From Owenia fusiformis (Eukaryota; Annelida; Polychaeta; Sabellida; Oweniidae): a stretch of 64,000 bases of DNA. The position numbers were made by a program, and so were the translations under genes. The stretch spans positions 6,934,989-6,998,988 of the forward strand of contig CAIIXF020000006.1 of the NCBI GenBank assembly GCA_903813345.2, given 5' to 3'. Shown piece by piece: positions 25,421-36,008 of the stretch. Below the pieces are notes generated by a model. It was not told the DNA's origin. It saw only the letters and a list, made by a program, of their open reading frames with translations, and made no database searches. The stretch's first letter is position 1. Each line of letters begins with the position of its first letter.

Positions 25421-27167
25421 CATATTTCATTTCTTTGGAAGAGATATATACAATCTAATAGGCTAACATTATGATATAAAGTCCAATAAAAAAAAGATGG
25501 CACTATAGTCAAATTTGAATGTACTCTCTCTCTCTCAACTCTCTGAATGTTCAGTGTATCTTTTGAGCTCTCAAATGTTTCAATTCTACACTTTTCCATT
25601 TTAACTGTATGCACCACACTGTGTTAGATACAGAAGCTTCTTTGGAAGTGTATATCTTTCTTTAAAAAATATAACAATGGAGTGGCATGTAAACAAATTG
25701 TATAAATATAAAGATGGAAAGAGAAGCCAAAAAATCCAAAGCAGCCAAATGATACCACAAGTAGCTTAATTAAACAGATAACTAACACTTACAGAAGCCA
25801 AAGTGCAAAAATCAAAATTTTAAAGCCAGTTTCTTTAGGTTTATAAACTGTACATGAAAATCAAGAGTGAACTGGAAGTACTGAACATAATTCGAATGGA
25901 ACAGAAACTGAGACATACAAAAGAATGACATATAGAGCCCTCTCATCAAGAATATCCTGCAAGGTATGGCAAGAATAAATAAATTTACACATATTGCTTT
26001 TTAGTGTAAGACATCGTTTCGACTAAAACTGTGAATTTCTGTACAGTAAATATCCTCTTTGGCTTAAGTTTTGCCTTGCCTATCTAAAGGATTGGTAGCA
26101 GTATGGTGGACTATATTCAACAATGTTTTTCTCTTAAACCAATTATTGAAATCAATCTGTAAAAACACATTCTAAATGTAATGGCATTGACTGACAACAA
26201 TTTAATGTGAAAATTATTTGTACATTAATTTTATATAATTGTTTAAATTAATATTTTCAAATTAAAGGTTTAAGAGAAATGTGTGTTCAATTTAGTTCAT
26301 CATATCATGACCATGTTGACAGCATCTTATATGCACAATTGCAGCATCTCTTGAAAATGTTATAATAGTACAGGGAAAACACATTACAATGTTTCATTTA
26401 CATTTTTTATTTGTTTATTTCATATCTTTTTTCGAAAATACATTTTCAGTGAATGTTCTTCTTCTTGAAAAACAAAAGATAACTCATTTATCTCAAACTT
26501 TTACAATTCTTCATAAGTGCCAGTATATATAGTGCTTGTGAGCATTCAAGTTTTATACCTTTAGAAATTTAGTATAAAGCCTTCATAAATACATATACCA
26601 GCTTGTTTTGTCTTAAACATAATGCTGAATAACAATGGAAAACATTGTCAAAGAGGTTATTTTAATTATGATTTAGGCGCATTCTTGAATGAATTAATAT
26701 TGTAGAAATTATGAATGGACTTTTATATCTTTTTAAAAGAAAATAATTTAGCTATTTAAAAAAAATCTATATTTTCAACCTTTGATGTTATTCAGCAAAA
26801 TATCTCAAATGACACAAACTACTAATAAAAATAAGTAAAGAAGAAATAAATACAATCATCTTTTGCTATTCAAGACAAAAATACATCTCTTCAAATTGCA
26901 TATTTTAATTCTCCAATTTCTGCTCTCAGAGAACATCTATATTAAAATTTTCTCTGGCACTTATTGTGACTCTGAATAAAACTCATGAATAACATTCAAA
27001 AGTATTCTGATCTATTCTAATATACATGATGAAATTACAGACTTTTTATAAAATGCATGATTTTTTATATGAGCTCCTTGGAGGGAATTTTTGAACAATT
27101 TCTGCAAAAATGAATGATCATTACAATGAGTGTTTTAAACATATGACTTCTGAGTATGGAATGGTTG
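25421..27167. other. AT-rich region downstream of SELENOF, presumed 3' UTR in part
   Basis: Lies after the SELENOF stop codon on the minus strand. A selenoprotein needs a SECIS element here; I looked for ATGA, an A-rich apical loop and a paired GA, and could not place one by eye. No other gene seen. Confidence 0.35.
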
Positions 27168-28558
27168 TTATCTAAGTCTCTCTTGGAAGAATTCTTCTAT
27201 AGTGTCTGTGTTCCACTTCTCTATACTAAGTGTTTCTGCGACCTCATTATCATCATTAATTAGCTTAATGATTGGGTCAGCGCCACGAGTATACTTTACA
27301 CGGAGGCCCTTGAACGGGTTCACGCGGTCGCTCTTCACGAACGCTGAAATGCAAAATAAATTATTTCGTTATAGAAAAATTACAATTTCAAATTACAAAC
27401 TGTCAAATTATACACTCTAGGACATCAATAACGTTCATCAGAAATTTGGTATATGAATAAACTTCACTTTCAGATTCAATATACATGTAAAATAACACCT
27501 TGATACTTCCTCATTTTTCTGTTATATATTATTAATTCATGTCGTACCCTAACTTTCAGCTACATAAATTATGACAGACTCATCAGCTTTCAACTTCATG
27601 TAATAACCCATGAAGACCTCCCATTTTCAGCCATATTCAATATGTCATCTTGAAACTATGAGAACATGTATTACTCACCTTCACTCTACTATACCTTGCA
27701 TTTGGTGTTCATGAGCAACCCATTTGGCTTATAAGTAATGATTATGTTATTTGATTTTATTTGTTTGGTCCTTATTAATGGTTCATCAGATGACTGCTAG
27801 ATGTTATTAAGGTACTTTCAAAAATATACTAAACAATACAATAAAACAAACAGAGTATCTCAGGCATTTCTAGGGCTTAGGTATAGTAGAGTGACCTTAC
27901 ATCTGTAGAAACTTCCTTAACTTTCAGTAACATGTAACTAACTCACCTTGAACATGTGGAAAACTCCCTTATTTTAAGTAGCATGCAACTTACTCATCTT
28001 GATCCCGTGGAAAACTCCCTTACTTTCAGCAACATGTAACTAACTCACCTTGAGACTGTGGAAAACCCCCATGCTTTCAGTAAAATGTAATTAACTCACC
28101 TTGAACATGTGGAAAACTCCCCTAGTTTCAGAAACATGTAACTAACTCACCTTGGACCTGTGGAGAGCTCTCCTAGTTTCAGTAACATGTAACTAACTCA
28201 CCTTGAACCTGTAGAAAACTCCCTTACTTTCAGTAACATGTAACTAACTCACCTTGAACCTGTAGAAAACTCCCTTACTTTCAGTAACATGTAACTAACT
28301 CACCTTGAACCTGTAGAAAACTCCATTACTTATAGTAACATGTAACTAACTCACCTTGAACCTGTGGAAAACTCCCTTACTTTCAGTAACATGCAACTAA
28401 CTTACCTTGAACCTATGGGAATCTCCCTAACTTATAGTAACACCGTGAGCCTGTGGAAAACTCCATTACTTTCAGTTATATGCAACTAACTCACCTTGAA
28501 CCTGTGGGAACCTCCCTAACTTTCAGCTACATACTATCAGCTCGGCTGCTGGGTATTT
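27168..28558 (-). CDS. SELENOF: Selenoprotein F (15-kDa selenoprotein), last two exons, with in-frame TGA Sec codon
   Basis: Exon A 28495-28558 encodes KYPAAELIVCS, then TGA (28523-28525), then KLGRFPQVQ. Exon B 27168-27343 encodes FVKSDRVNPFKGLRVKYTRG, then ADPIIKLINDDNEVAETLSI and EKWNTDTIEEFFQERLR with a TAA stop. The join is phase 1. SELENOF is an ER thioredoxin-fold protein bound to UGGT; its active site is Cys-x-Sec, seen here as C-S-U, followed by the conserved KLGRFPQVQAFV. The TGA is therefore read as selenocysteine, not as a lesion. The 5' exons (signal peptide and UGGT-binding Cys-rich domain) were not found up to 29 kb and may lie beyond the inserted cluster, or may be lost. The intron is occupied by a minisatellite derived from exon A. 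Confidence 0.95.
27535..28494. repeat. 51-bp minisatellite built from the SELENOF Sec exon and its 5' splice site
   Basis: Plus-strand unit: TTGAACCTGTGGAAAACTCC, CTTACTTTCAGTAACATGTA, ACTAACTCACC. On the minus strand each unit ends GGTTCAAG then GTGAGTTAG, the true donor of exon A. Each also keeps the CTGAAAG that holds the Sec TGA, and many have a second donor-like AAAGTAAGG where the exon has AAAGTTAGG. About eleven clear units run from about 27935 to 28494. Diverged ones extend to about 27540, where CCCTAACTTTCAGCTACAT matches the exon exactly. Unit length is 17 codons. Confidence 0.92.
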
Positions 28559-28979
28559 CTGAAAAGCACAAATATAACATTTACTGAATATTAAGAGCTT
28601 TTCAAAACCATTTATGGTTATTCAAAAATCATTTATTCACAAATACAGGGCATGATGCAGGCACCATAATGTAATTAAATAGTATCAAATATAATAATGG
28701 GATGCTTAAATGTGGATGCTCTTCAAGAACCAACTTTTTATATACTTTCAATGTAAGTAGACGTCCTAGATTGATGATATTATCAGCAAACATTTGCTCT
28801 ATTCTTGATAGACTTTACATCATTAGCTATGAGTAGATTGAAAGAAGTCAGTCTGTCTCGCACATGCGCTTCCATTTGAGGTAATGATCATTTGCATCTT
28901 CTTGTGAAACTTATATACAATCCTCGATACAAGCCGAGAAAAAATACATAAAGATACCCAGAACAATTAACTAAACCAA

Positions 28980-29010
28980 GTGCGAACGCGGGGAGGGGGG
29001 GGGGGGTGTA
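28980..29010. repeat. Homopolymeric G tract
   Basis: A run of about 13 G within GGGGAGG...GGTG, at about 28990-29006. Possible assembly weak point or G-quadruplex former. Confidence 0.7.
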
Positions 29011-29403
29011 AACGACTATTTTAGTATCAAACGTTGTATGCTTTTATACATTTGAACATTTTAACACTCTGGTTATTCTTTTTTTTGTATTTGCATGTGA
29101 AGTTTGTTTGTCAGACTACTGTCGCCAGCTTCCAACGAAATTTTCCGATCTTTATCTTTCCGCATGCTCAGTCTGAATATTCTGGCGTCAGTGTGTCTGG
29201 TGAAGACTTTGAAGCTAGATTGACAGCAATTATCTAAAATGTGTTAAATAAATGACAGAGCTTTGATTTTACCTGGAAAGTTATGCAAATTTTAAACCAT
29301 CCAAGGGTGTCTGTATACTGAAGATCATTCAAGTTAGAGTACGTTTCATTCTACGTTCTGTTTCGAAGCTGAAAGGAACCATGCCACTTTCTGCATTCTA
29401 AGT

Positions 29404-29700
29404 ATGTGCATTTGGATTAGGGAGAGGCGAGTTGTTCTAAATTGCGGTAGACAGAGTTATCTGTGCAAGAGTATGGATAAGTCTATAGAAATAGTGGGTG
29501 GGGATTGTCTAAGTTATGACAATCCGATGCAATCAGAAAGTGTAACAACATCTTCTTCAACACTTACTTCGTCAACTCAAGCAGAGGTTCAGGGTAACGT
29601 GACTACCACAGTAAGCACTTCTGCGTCGTTTGCCTTGGACTTTTCGGGGTGTTAAGGAATAAGTATCGCGGTGATTAGCACTTGTATTATCGGATGCGGT
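29404..29700 (+). pseudogene. T-family membrane protein fragment (copy T0)
   Basis: The frame reads VVLNCGRQSYLCKSMDKSIE, then a Ser/Thr-rich stretch (VTTSSSTLTSSTQAEVQ...TTTVSTSASF), a TAA, and, still in frame, GISIAVISTCIIGC followed by the donor GTAAGT. The pattern (Cys pair, Thr/Ser stalk, start of a membrane segment interrupted by a phase-1 intron) matches T1 and T4 in this window. The TAA before the membrane segment and the lack of a clear signal peptide suggest a broken copy. Function unknown. Confidence 0.45.
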
Positions 29701-29732
29701 AAGTACTTAAATAATTAGACTTTGGAAATTGA

Positions 29733-29856
29733 ACAAGTTCAATTTCAGACTCCAGATTCAGATTTTTTTAAGATTTTCAATCTGGAGTCTAATAATAAAG
29801 AAGAATACTGACAAAAACAATAGACTCCAGATTTCATCTGGAGTCTAATAATAAAG
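29733..29856. repeat. Two strong hairpins flanking the helicase remnant
   Basis: TAGACTCCAGATTTCATCTG GAGTCTA (29820-29846) is a near-perfect hairpin of about 11 bp with a short loop. The preceding one (29742-29791) pairs CAGACTCCAGATTCAGAT with ATTTTCAATCTGGAGTCT. Both are followed by the same AATAATAAAG. Hairpins of this kind occur near Helitron/Helentron ends, but no terminus is proven. Confidence 0.7.
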
Positions 29857-30019
29857 TGTATCCACAGTTCTCAAATATCACTCAACAGATTTGGTCCAAA
29901 TTTTATATGCTGATTCCAAGAAATAAAAGATCACAGATCACATTCATCTGAAAATGACTATACATAATATTGACTCAATCTGATAATTCTAATTATACAT
30001 TTATAGGTTTCGAGTGATT

Positions 30020-31760
30020 ATCAAAATAAATCTGTTCAACATGGACACTAAAGGTAATCACTCAAACACTGTAATAGGAGAACGTGTTAGGATTACTAAC
30101 ATCGAGAAAGGAACAGGGGAAGGATTTATTTCAACACCAAAAACTCAATTTATGAAAATGCATGGACCAATTTAGCCCCAGAGCAAGATCATAGAAAGAC
30201 AAGAATGTATATCAGAAAATACTGAACATGTATTTGATGAAGTTGAAGAAATAGATAGACCTGATATAGATATTAAAACTAAAGAAAAGGGAAAAATGAA
30301 TTGTCTCGTTGAACTACAAACAGATACAATAACCACTGATGAAGCTAGACAATTGATGAGAACTATGAATTCAAAACAGAAACATGTGTTTTATATGATA
30401 AGAAAACTATGTCTGGAATTGTCATGGGGTAAAAAACTAACACCTTTGTTCTTGCATATTTGTGGAAAAACTGGAACTGGAAAAACACACTTGATAAAAT
30501 GTATTCATTATATTTGTACCAATCTATTGCGAAACCTAATGAAGAATCCAAGTGATTTAAGTATACTTTTGACAAGTCCAACTGGAACAAGTGCTTTTCA
30601 GATCAATGGTAATACTTTACATTCAGCATTTAGAATTACAAACAGATATTTGTCAGAAAAATATCAGGAAATCACAGAATCTAGTATAGCTCCTCTGAGA
30701 GTGAGACTTGAGTCACTGAGAAATCTAATAATGAAATATCATAAGCATACGATTAATGAATACAGTGCGAGGATAACTTCAACAGATAAAGCCTGGTGAT
30801 GACCCTGACTTTGGTAATACTTCAGTACTTGCATTTGGTGATTTTTATCAGTTACCACTAGTGGGACAAAAAAGTTTATCAAAGTCTGATGAATTGAATT
30901 ATAATCCTTGGGACAAATTCCAAAAAATAGAATTGACAGAAATTATGAGACAGAGGGGTGTCATGAAATATGCTGAATTTTTGAACAGAATCCGAACACT
31001 AAAAAAAGGTAAAAAGCTATCATTTGAAGATGATGCAAAAGATGATGCAAAAACCTATTCCAGAGGATGTTATGAGGATTTATTCAAAGCATGTAAATGT
31101 CAATACATGCAATGAAAAGAGAATAACCTCACAGGCAGAATCCGCAAATACGAACATATATACGGTAAAAGCAATAGACCATAAAAAAATTAAGGGTCAA
31201 GAATGGAAAAAAAACTGAAGAAGAACCTTTATCTCGAAGTGATACACTTTCTCATCAATTAATAATTTGCATTGGTGCACGAGTTCTATTGATAAAAAAT
31301 ATATGTACTAGTGATGGACTTGCTAATGGTGGATTTGGAACTGTAACTCATATACAATTCAGAAATAAAACTGACAATATGCCAAGAGCTGTATGGGTCA
31401 AATTTGACAATCCAAAAGTAGGCATTAAGAGTAGATATAAAACTAAGTCTCAAACTCACCCTGAATCAGTACGTATTGAGCCATATAATGATGAAATCAA
31501 TAGCAGATTCATGAGACGACAACTTCCACTAATTTTATCATATGCCTGTATAATACATAAGTAACAAGGAAAAACATGTGACCGATTAGCAATATCTTGT
31601 AAAGATATGTTCGCAGGAGGAAAGCATATGCTGCATTCAGTAGAGTTACTTCATCAGACGGTCTATACATTATAAATTATGAACCTAAATCCATATATTG
31701 TGATGAAAAGATGGCACAAGCATTAGATCAAATGTCAGATTGTGAATTACACAAATATCC
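30020..31760 (+). pseudogene. Helitron/Helentron PIF1-like helicase, decayed
   Basis: SF1B helicase motifs appear in order in several frames: Walker A CGKTGTGKTHLIK (near 30460), motif Ia TSPTGTSAFQINGNTLHSAF, motif III FGDFYQLPLVG (30837), GARVLLIKNICTSDGLANGG (31276), and motif VI AFSRVTSSDGLYI (near 31636, in a different frame). Stops and frameshifts separate the parts, and the DEIS-type motif II is not clear. The Rep nuclease part expected upstream is absent. The downstream endonuclease makes a Helentron-type element more likely than a cellular PIF1. Confidence 0.8.
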
Positions 31761-31778
31761 ACATGCAGAAAAAATGAC

Positions 31779-32426
31779 TTGAGCATCATCTACCATAATA
31801 CACAAGGTTTAATAGCACATATAAATGATGTGAAGTACAACTCTGATTTAACAAGTTGTGATATAATATGCCTCACTGAAACATGGTCAAGACAAGAAAA
31901 TGTACATGGCATTCTTGAAATTGAGTCATTTAAGCCTCCATACATAACAAATAGAATAGTAGCTGATGTTTGTCATCATGAAGGTGGAATAGCAATTTAC
32001 AACAAATCTGTCTTAGATGACTTGGAATCTTTCAACATATCATCTTCATTAGACAATGCAATAAGTATCTTCAAAGACATAGTAATCATAACAATATATA
32101 AGAAACCTAAATTTGGCAATACAAAATTCATAAGTGAAATGAACAAAATTCTGAATTATGTATCCAAGAAGCATGATAAGATAATCATTGTTGGTGATTT
32201 TAATGAAAATCTTATGGACTTAGGAATAAAACATCATATCCATGATTACATGATACACAAAGGATACATCTTACTCTCAAATCCAGAGGAACCAACAACA
32301 GAATTTGGAACTTGTTTAGATCACGTTTATGCTGGTGCATCACTCAGGGACATGAATGTATTTGTAATGCCTATATATAACGGCTACCATGAAATGATCA
32401 AGCTTATTGTTAGAAACGTAAAATAA
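31779..32426 (+). CDS. Endonuclease/exonuclease/phosphatase-family domain of the Helentron remnant
   Basis: An open frame of 215 residues with EEP motifs: YHNTQGL (31788), CLTETWS, HHEGGIAIYNKS, IIIVGDFNENLMDLG and CLDHVYAG. The final SDH motif is not clear (YNGYHEMI). The frame follows the helicase remnant closely, as in Helentrons, where a Rep-helicase is fused to or followed by an EEP endonuclease. It is unlikely to be active alone because the rest of the element is broken. Confidence 0.75.
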   Translation: MSIIYHNTQGLIAHINDVKYNSDLTSCDIICLTETWSRQENVHGILEIESFKPPYITNRIVADVCHHEGGIAIYNKSVLDDLESFNISSSLDNAISIFKDIVIITIYKKPKFGNTKFISEMNKILNYVSKKHDKIIIVGDFNENLMDLGIKHHIHDYMIHKGYILLSNPEEPTTEFGTCLDHVYAGASLRDMNVFVMPIYNGYHEMIKLIVRNVK

Positions 32427-33190
32427 GTATGATGTGATACTAGTATGAACTGATATAAATGGACATAGTTATTAGTGTGAATTGAAATTATAAAGAAAAT
32501 GTTGAAAATCAACTTATTTAAAATCAGAAAAATATATGATATGTAAATGTAAAATTTATTGTGAATCGAGAATTTGTCAACATTCATTTCACATTTTTCA
32601 CTTGGCACCTTTTGAGGTGGATCCCGGCTATGGCATTAATGGTTGAGAAATAGGGATCGAAACCAGCCATAGTTTTCTCCTGATGACCATTTTGAATTGT
32701 TGTGTTTTATGGATTATGATGACGGCTTTGCGGACGGATGTTGACCCTTTGAATTGCCTATGGACTTCGAGACTGGATTTTATCTATCCCACATCATTTG
32801 AGACTGAATACTCTATCTTTTATGAGTACTAGTATCTACAACTATTTTTGATGTTAGGAGTTTTGGCTATCAATTTTTTCAATTTTTCTTCAACATGTAT
32901 TGTAATGACAGTATGAATGAAATGTCCCTTGGTGTTCTGGTTCTGGTCCTGGATTGTGATATTGGTTTTAGATTGGAGGGGGGAGGGGGATGTTAGACAT
33001 TGTTTCTTTTCACGTTAGATCATGGTTGGGATATATAGGGTCTACTTTTCTTATGACAGATTTACACTTACAGTTTGCTTTTCTTGTTGGGTTTCTTTAA
33101 AGTTTTTAGTCACCCTTCCCCTTGGCATTTGTGCTTATATATGCATCCTTGAATGCAATACAATTATATAAATATCATATTGAAATATAG
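32427..33190. other. No gene recognised; probable Helentron 3' flank
   Basis: AT-rich, then a mixed-composition stretch with a short G-rich run near 32980. No coding signal. A terminal hairpin or TTR-type end may be here but was not identified. Confidence 0.35.
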
Positions 33191-33197
33191 TTTCACC

Positions 33198-33690
33198 ATG
33201 ACAAGACCTTCTAGCATGTTCAATTTTTTCATCATGATAGCTGTAACTTCAATTATTGATGGGCTAGAAACAAATTGTCCAAGTGGATGTTCTTGCGAGA
33301 ACTTGGGGAACTTTCAATTCCTAGTGGATTGCAATACAATTTATCTTTGCGATTTAGTTTCACTATCAACAGGTGGGATTAAATTTGGAAATTCTTTAGA
33401 CACAACATCAACAGTAAACACTGTAACTACTACAGCAACACGCTCGCATCTGCCAGCTCTTTATTAACCACTCATAGTTCTGAGTATGTTACTAACGAAA
33501 CATCAACATTGGGAAATATCACCATCGTGGTAAGCGCTTATAGCTCGGAGAATGTAACTGAGGAATCATCAACATATGCAAATATCACCATCATTTTGCC
33601 AAATGATGGTAATAATTTCCCAATTATCATAGGACTGACATCAGGTGGAGTTATTCTTCTGGCTTTAATAGTTAGGAAATATATTTGAGA
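33198..33690 (+). pseudogene. T-family secreted/type I membrane protein (copy T1), one frameshift
   Basis: Start MTRPSSMFNFFIMIAVTSII is a good signal peptide. Then NCPSGCSC...FLVDCN..YLCDL, a Cys cluster like an LRR N-terminal cap but with no leucine-rich repeats after it. A Thr/Ser-rich stalk with NxS/T sites follows (DTTSTVNTVTTT...NETSTLGNITI...NVTEESS), then a membrane segment NFPIIIGLTSGGVILLALIV and a basic RKY. Relative to T2, T1 lacks a few bases near 33437, which shifts frame and gives TAA at 33465. The family is unknown to me. Confidence 0.6.
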
Positions 33691-34618
33691 ATCGTGCCGA
33701 AGCCTAATGGAAAGATTTCTATATAAGGACAGGTTATCCGAGACTGGGTTCGACTTATCGAAGACGTTTTTGAAACAATTTTTTATTAGTTTCACGAGAG
33801 GAGAAATAAGGATTGAGAAGTTCGCTAGAAAGTCGACTTTTTTCATCATTAGTGAAATTGCTTGTTTAGTTAATATAGAAATAGGATTAACTACTGCAAA
33901 AACTGCCAGGAATCATTTCCACGTGTTTTATGCATTCCAAGAAAAGTCAACCATGTGATTTCATCAAGTTGTATAGAATTAAGTATGACGAGGATTGCGT
34001 TCGTTTTTCCAAATGGAATACAGATATGGAACAAGTGAGATCTGAGTGTAGAAAAATTAATTTAAAAAATGTCACCATCGAGATGTTTCCTATGGAAACG
34101 CCAACTTGGAGGGGCATTGCTTATCATTTATTCGCTTACATTGTATCCGATGAAATAGAATGATTAGCTCTTCAAATGTAAGATAATTATTAATTTCAAC
34201 AGTGATAATGCGTAGATCTAAAAGTAATAATAATAATTTCAAGCATTAGTCTTATCCTGATTAACAGTGGAATAGTTCTAAAGTAATAATAATTTTGAGC
34301 ACTAGTCTTATCATGAAAATAAAATATAAGTGCGGTATTTTCGATTGTTCTTATAACTTTAAATTCAATGTTTACATACCACTAGGTAGATGAATGAAGG
34401 ATGTATTCTTAGAGTGTGTTAATCATTGTTTTCTTACATATGACGTCCCGAATGGTGGAACTTTCAATCTTCAAAAAGGCCTCACAGAATTAACAAACGA
34501 TGCTCTGAAGAACATAAAATTCGAAGCCTTCGCTCAAGTCGCCAAAGCAGTTTGTGATTTTTTTAGATTAATTGGAGGGAGAATCCAAGTAGCGAAATGG
34601 AGGAACACTTTGCTTTAG
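33690..34618 (+). pseudogene. Q-family unknown gene, copy Q1 (two exons, broken)
   Basis: Exon 1 (to about 34177) reads SLMERFLYKD...IEKFARKSTFFIISEIACLV, then in another frame KLYRIKYDEDC...WNTDMEQVRSECRK...FAYIVSDEIE, ending at GTAAGA. Exon 2 (after ACTAG at 34381-34385) encodes DVFLECVNHCFLTYDVPNGG, then TFNLQKGLTELTNDALKNIK and a helical tail. The same exon structure and scattered identities link it to the P family (39044, 56328). Lesions: a frameshift near 33955, TGA where Q3 has Arg (34161), TAG at the start of exon 2. No known domain assigned. Confidence 0.5.
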
Positions 34619-34865
34619 TGAACTATGAAGAAAAGATTTAGAAACGATATGCTATACCCCTAACGGAGAACGTTAAAATATTTCAATCAGTGGTGGAACA
34701 GTTGTGTTAAGTGGACAATTGTATTACCTTATCTTTATATATTATATACTATACCACAATCGGTGGTTGGTTATATAAGTGGACATTTGCCTTATGTTAT
34801 CTTTATATATATATATATAATATATACATTATATACATCACCCTTGTTCATCTATTCGATTTGCA

Positions 34866-35690
34866 ATGTCTGAATGTAATTTATGCACCAGTGCATTTTA
34901 TTCGAATTAAAAACTTAAAATACATTTATTCAAAAAACACGGTGTTAAGGGATTATGATTGTTCGATCTGCGCTAAAAAATTCAATCAACAGTATCAATT
35001 AACGAAAGACATCCAATATGTACATAGAGAAAACGGGTTCTTGTTTTGCTTCACTTGCAGAAAGACCTTTAAACACAACCAGTATTTGAGTATTCTTTTG
35101 AGAACAAATTGCAAGCAACAAAAGCATTTTTCCATCGTACATCTAATGAACATCAATTCTGGAAATCTATTTTTCCAGTGAAAACAACAATTGGAGAAGC
35201 AGATTTGGTTGAAACTATACAGAACGATGAGGAAGGTTATAAAGTCAATTAATTTATATCAGAGCTTATATTCAGTTTTCAATTTTAATTGCACGTTTGT
35301 TTCACCATGCAATTGTAAAATGAAAATCTATTTTTTCCAGTGAAAACAACAATAGGAGAAGCAGATTTGGTTGAAACTATACAGAACGATGAGGAAGGTT
35401 ATTATGCCAATTAATTTATATCAGAGCTTTCATTCAGTTTTCAATTTTTAATTGCACGTTTGTTTCACCATGCGAAAAATGTAAAAAATAATTATTATTC
35501 AATTCAATTTTTATCATTTAAGAAAATGCATTTTCAGACGCTAGTTTGAATAGTCGATTGGAGTCCATACTTTGTGAGGTTGGGTTGGAGTGTGAGGAGG
35601 TGTGTCAACATGAGAACTTTGCCGCAAGGGGGGTCTTATGAAAGTACTATTGACAGTTCAGAACTCTTACAACTTTGTTTCTAGTTTTTG
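34866..35690 (+). pseudogene. Z-family C2H2 zinc-finger gene, copy Z1
   Basis: Begins MSECNLCTSAFYSN and then TAA where Z2 has Lys. The frame then continues through a second finger (CAKKFNQQYQLTKDIQYVH, first zinc His changed to Asp) and a third (CFTCRKTFKHNQYLS, first zinc His lost). Downstream are exon-like segments after CAG acceptors. One encodes VKTTIGEADLVETIQNDEEG and occurs twice, at 35179 and 35341. One encodes DASLNSRLESILCEVGLE at 35538, ending near 35685. Role unknown; probably a nucleic-acid-binding protein in the intact form. Confidence 0.55.
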
Positions 35691-35734
35691 ATGAATTGAT
35701 TTTTTGTATTCATGAAATCAATAAAAGTTTGCAC

Positions 35735-36000
35735 TTTCAGAAATTCATACATAATTTGCATAATCCTGTATGTGATGGTACTGGAACATATTAATGAGTA
35801 CAAGGAGTACACTTCAGAAATTTATACATAATTTGCATAATCCTGTACTGTGATGAACCTGGAACATATTTTGATTATGAGTACAAGGAGTACACTTCAG
35901 AAATTTATACATAATTTGCATAATCCTGTACTGTGATGAAACTGGGACATATTTCGATTATGAGTACAAAAAGTACACTTCAGGAATTTATACCTCACAT
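35735..36000. repeat. Three direct repeats of about 88 bp
   Basis: Units contain TTTATACATAATTTGCATAA, TCCTGTACTGTGATGAA and GAGTACAAGGAGTACACTTC. Part of the last unit occurs inverted at about 56240-56325, upstream of P2. Confidence 0.85.
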
Positions 36001-36008
36001 AATAATAT

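Noticed and set aside
28523-28525. In-frame TGA as a nonsense mutation in SELENOF
   Set aside because: It is at the known Cys-x-Sec position before KLGRFPQVQ, so it is the selenocysteine codon.
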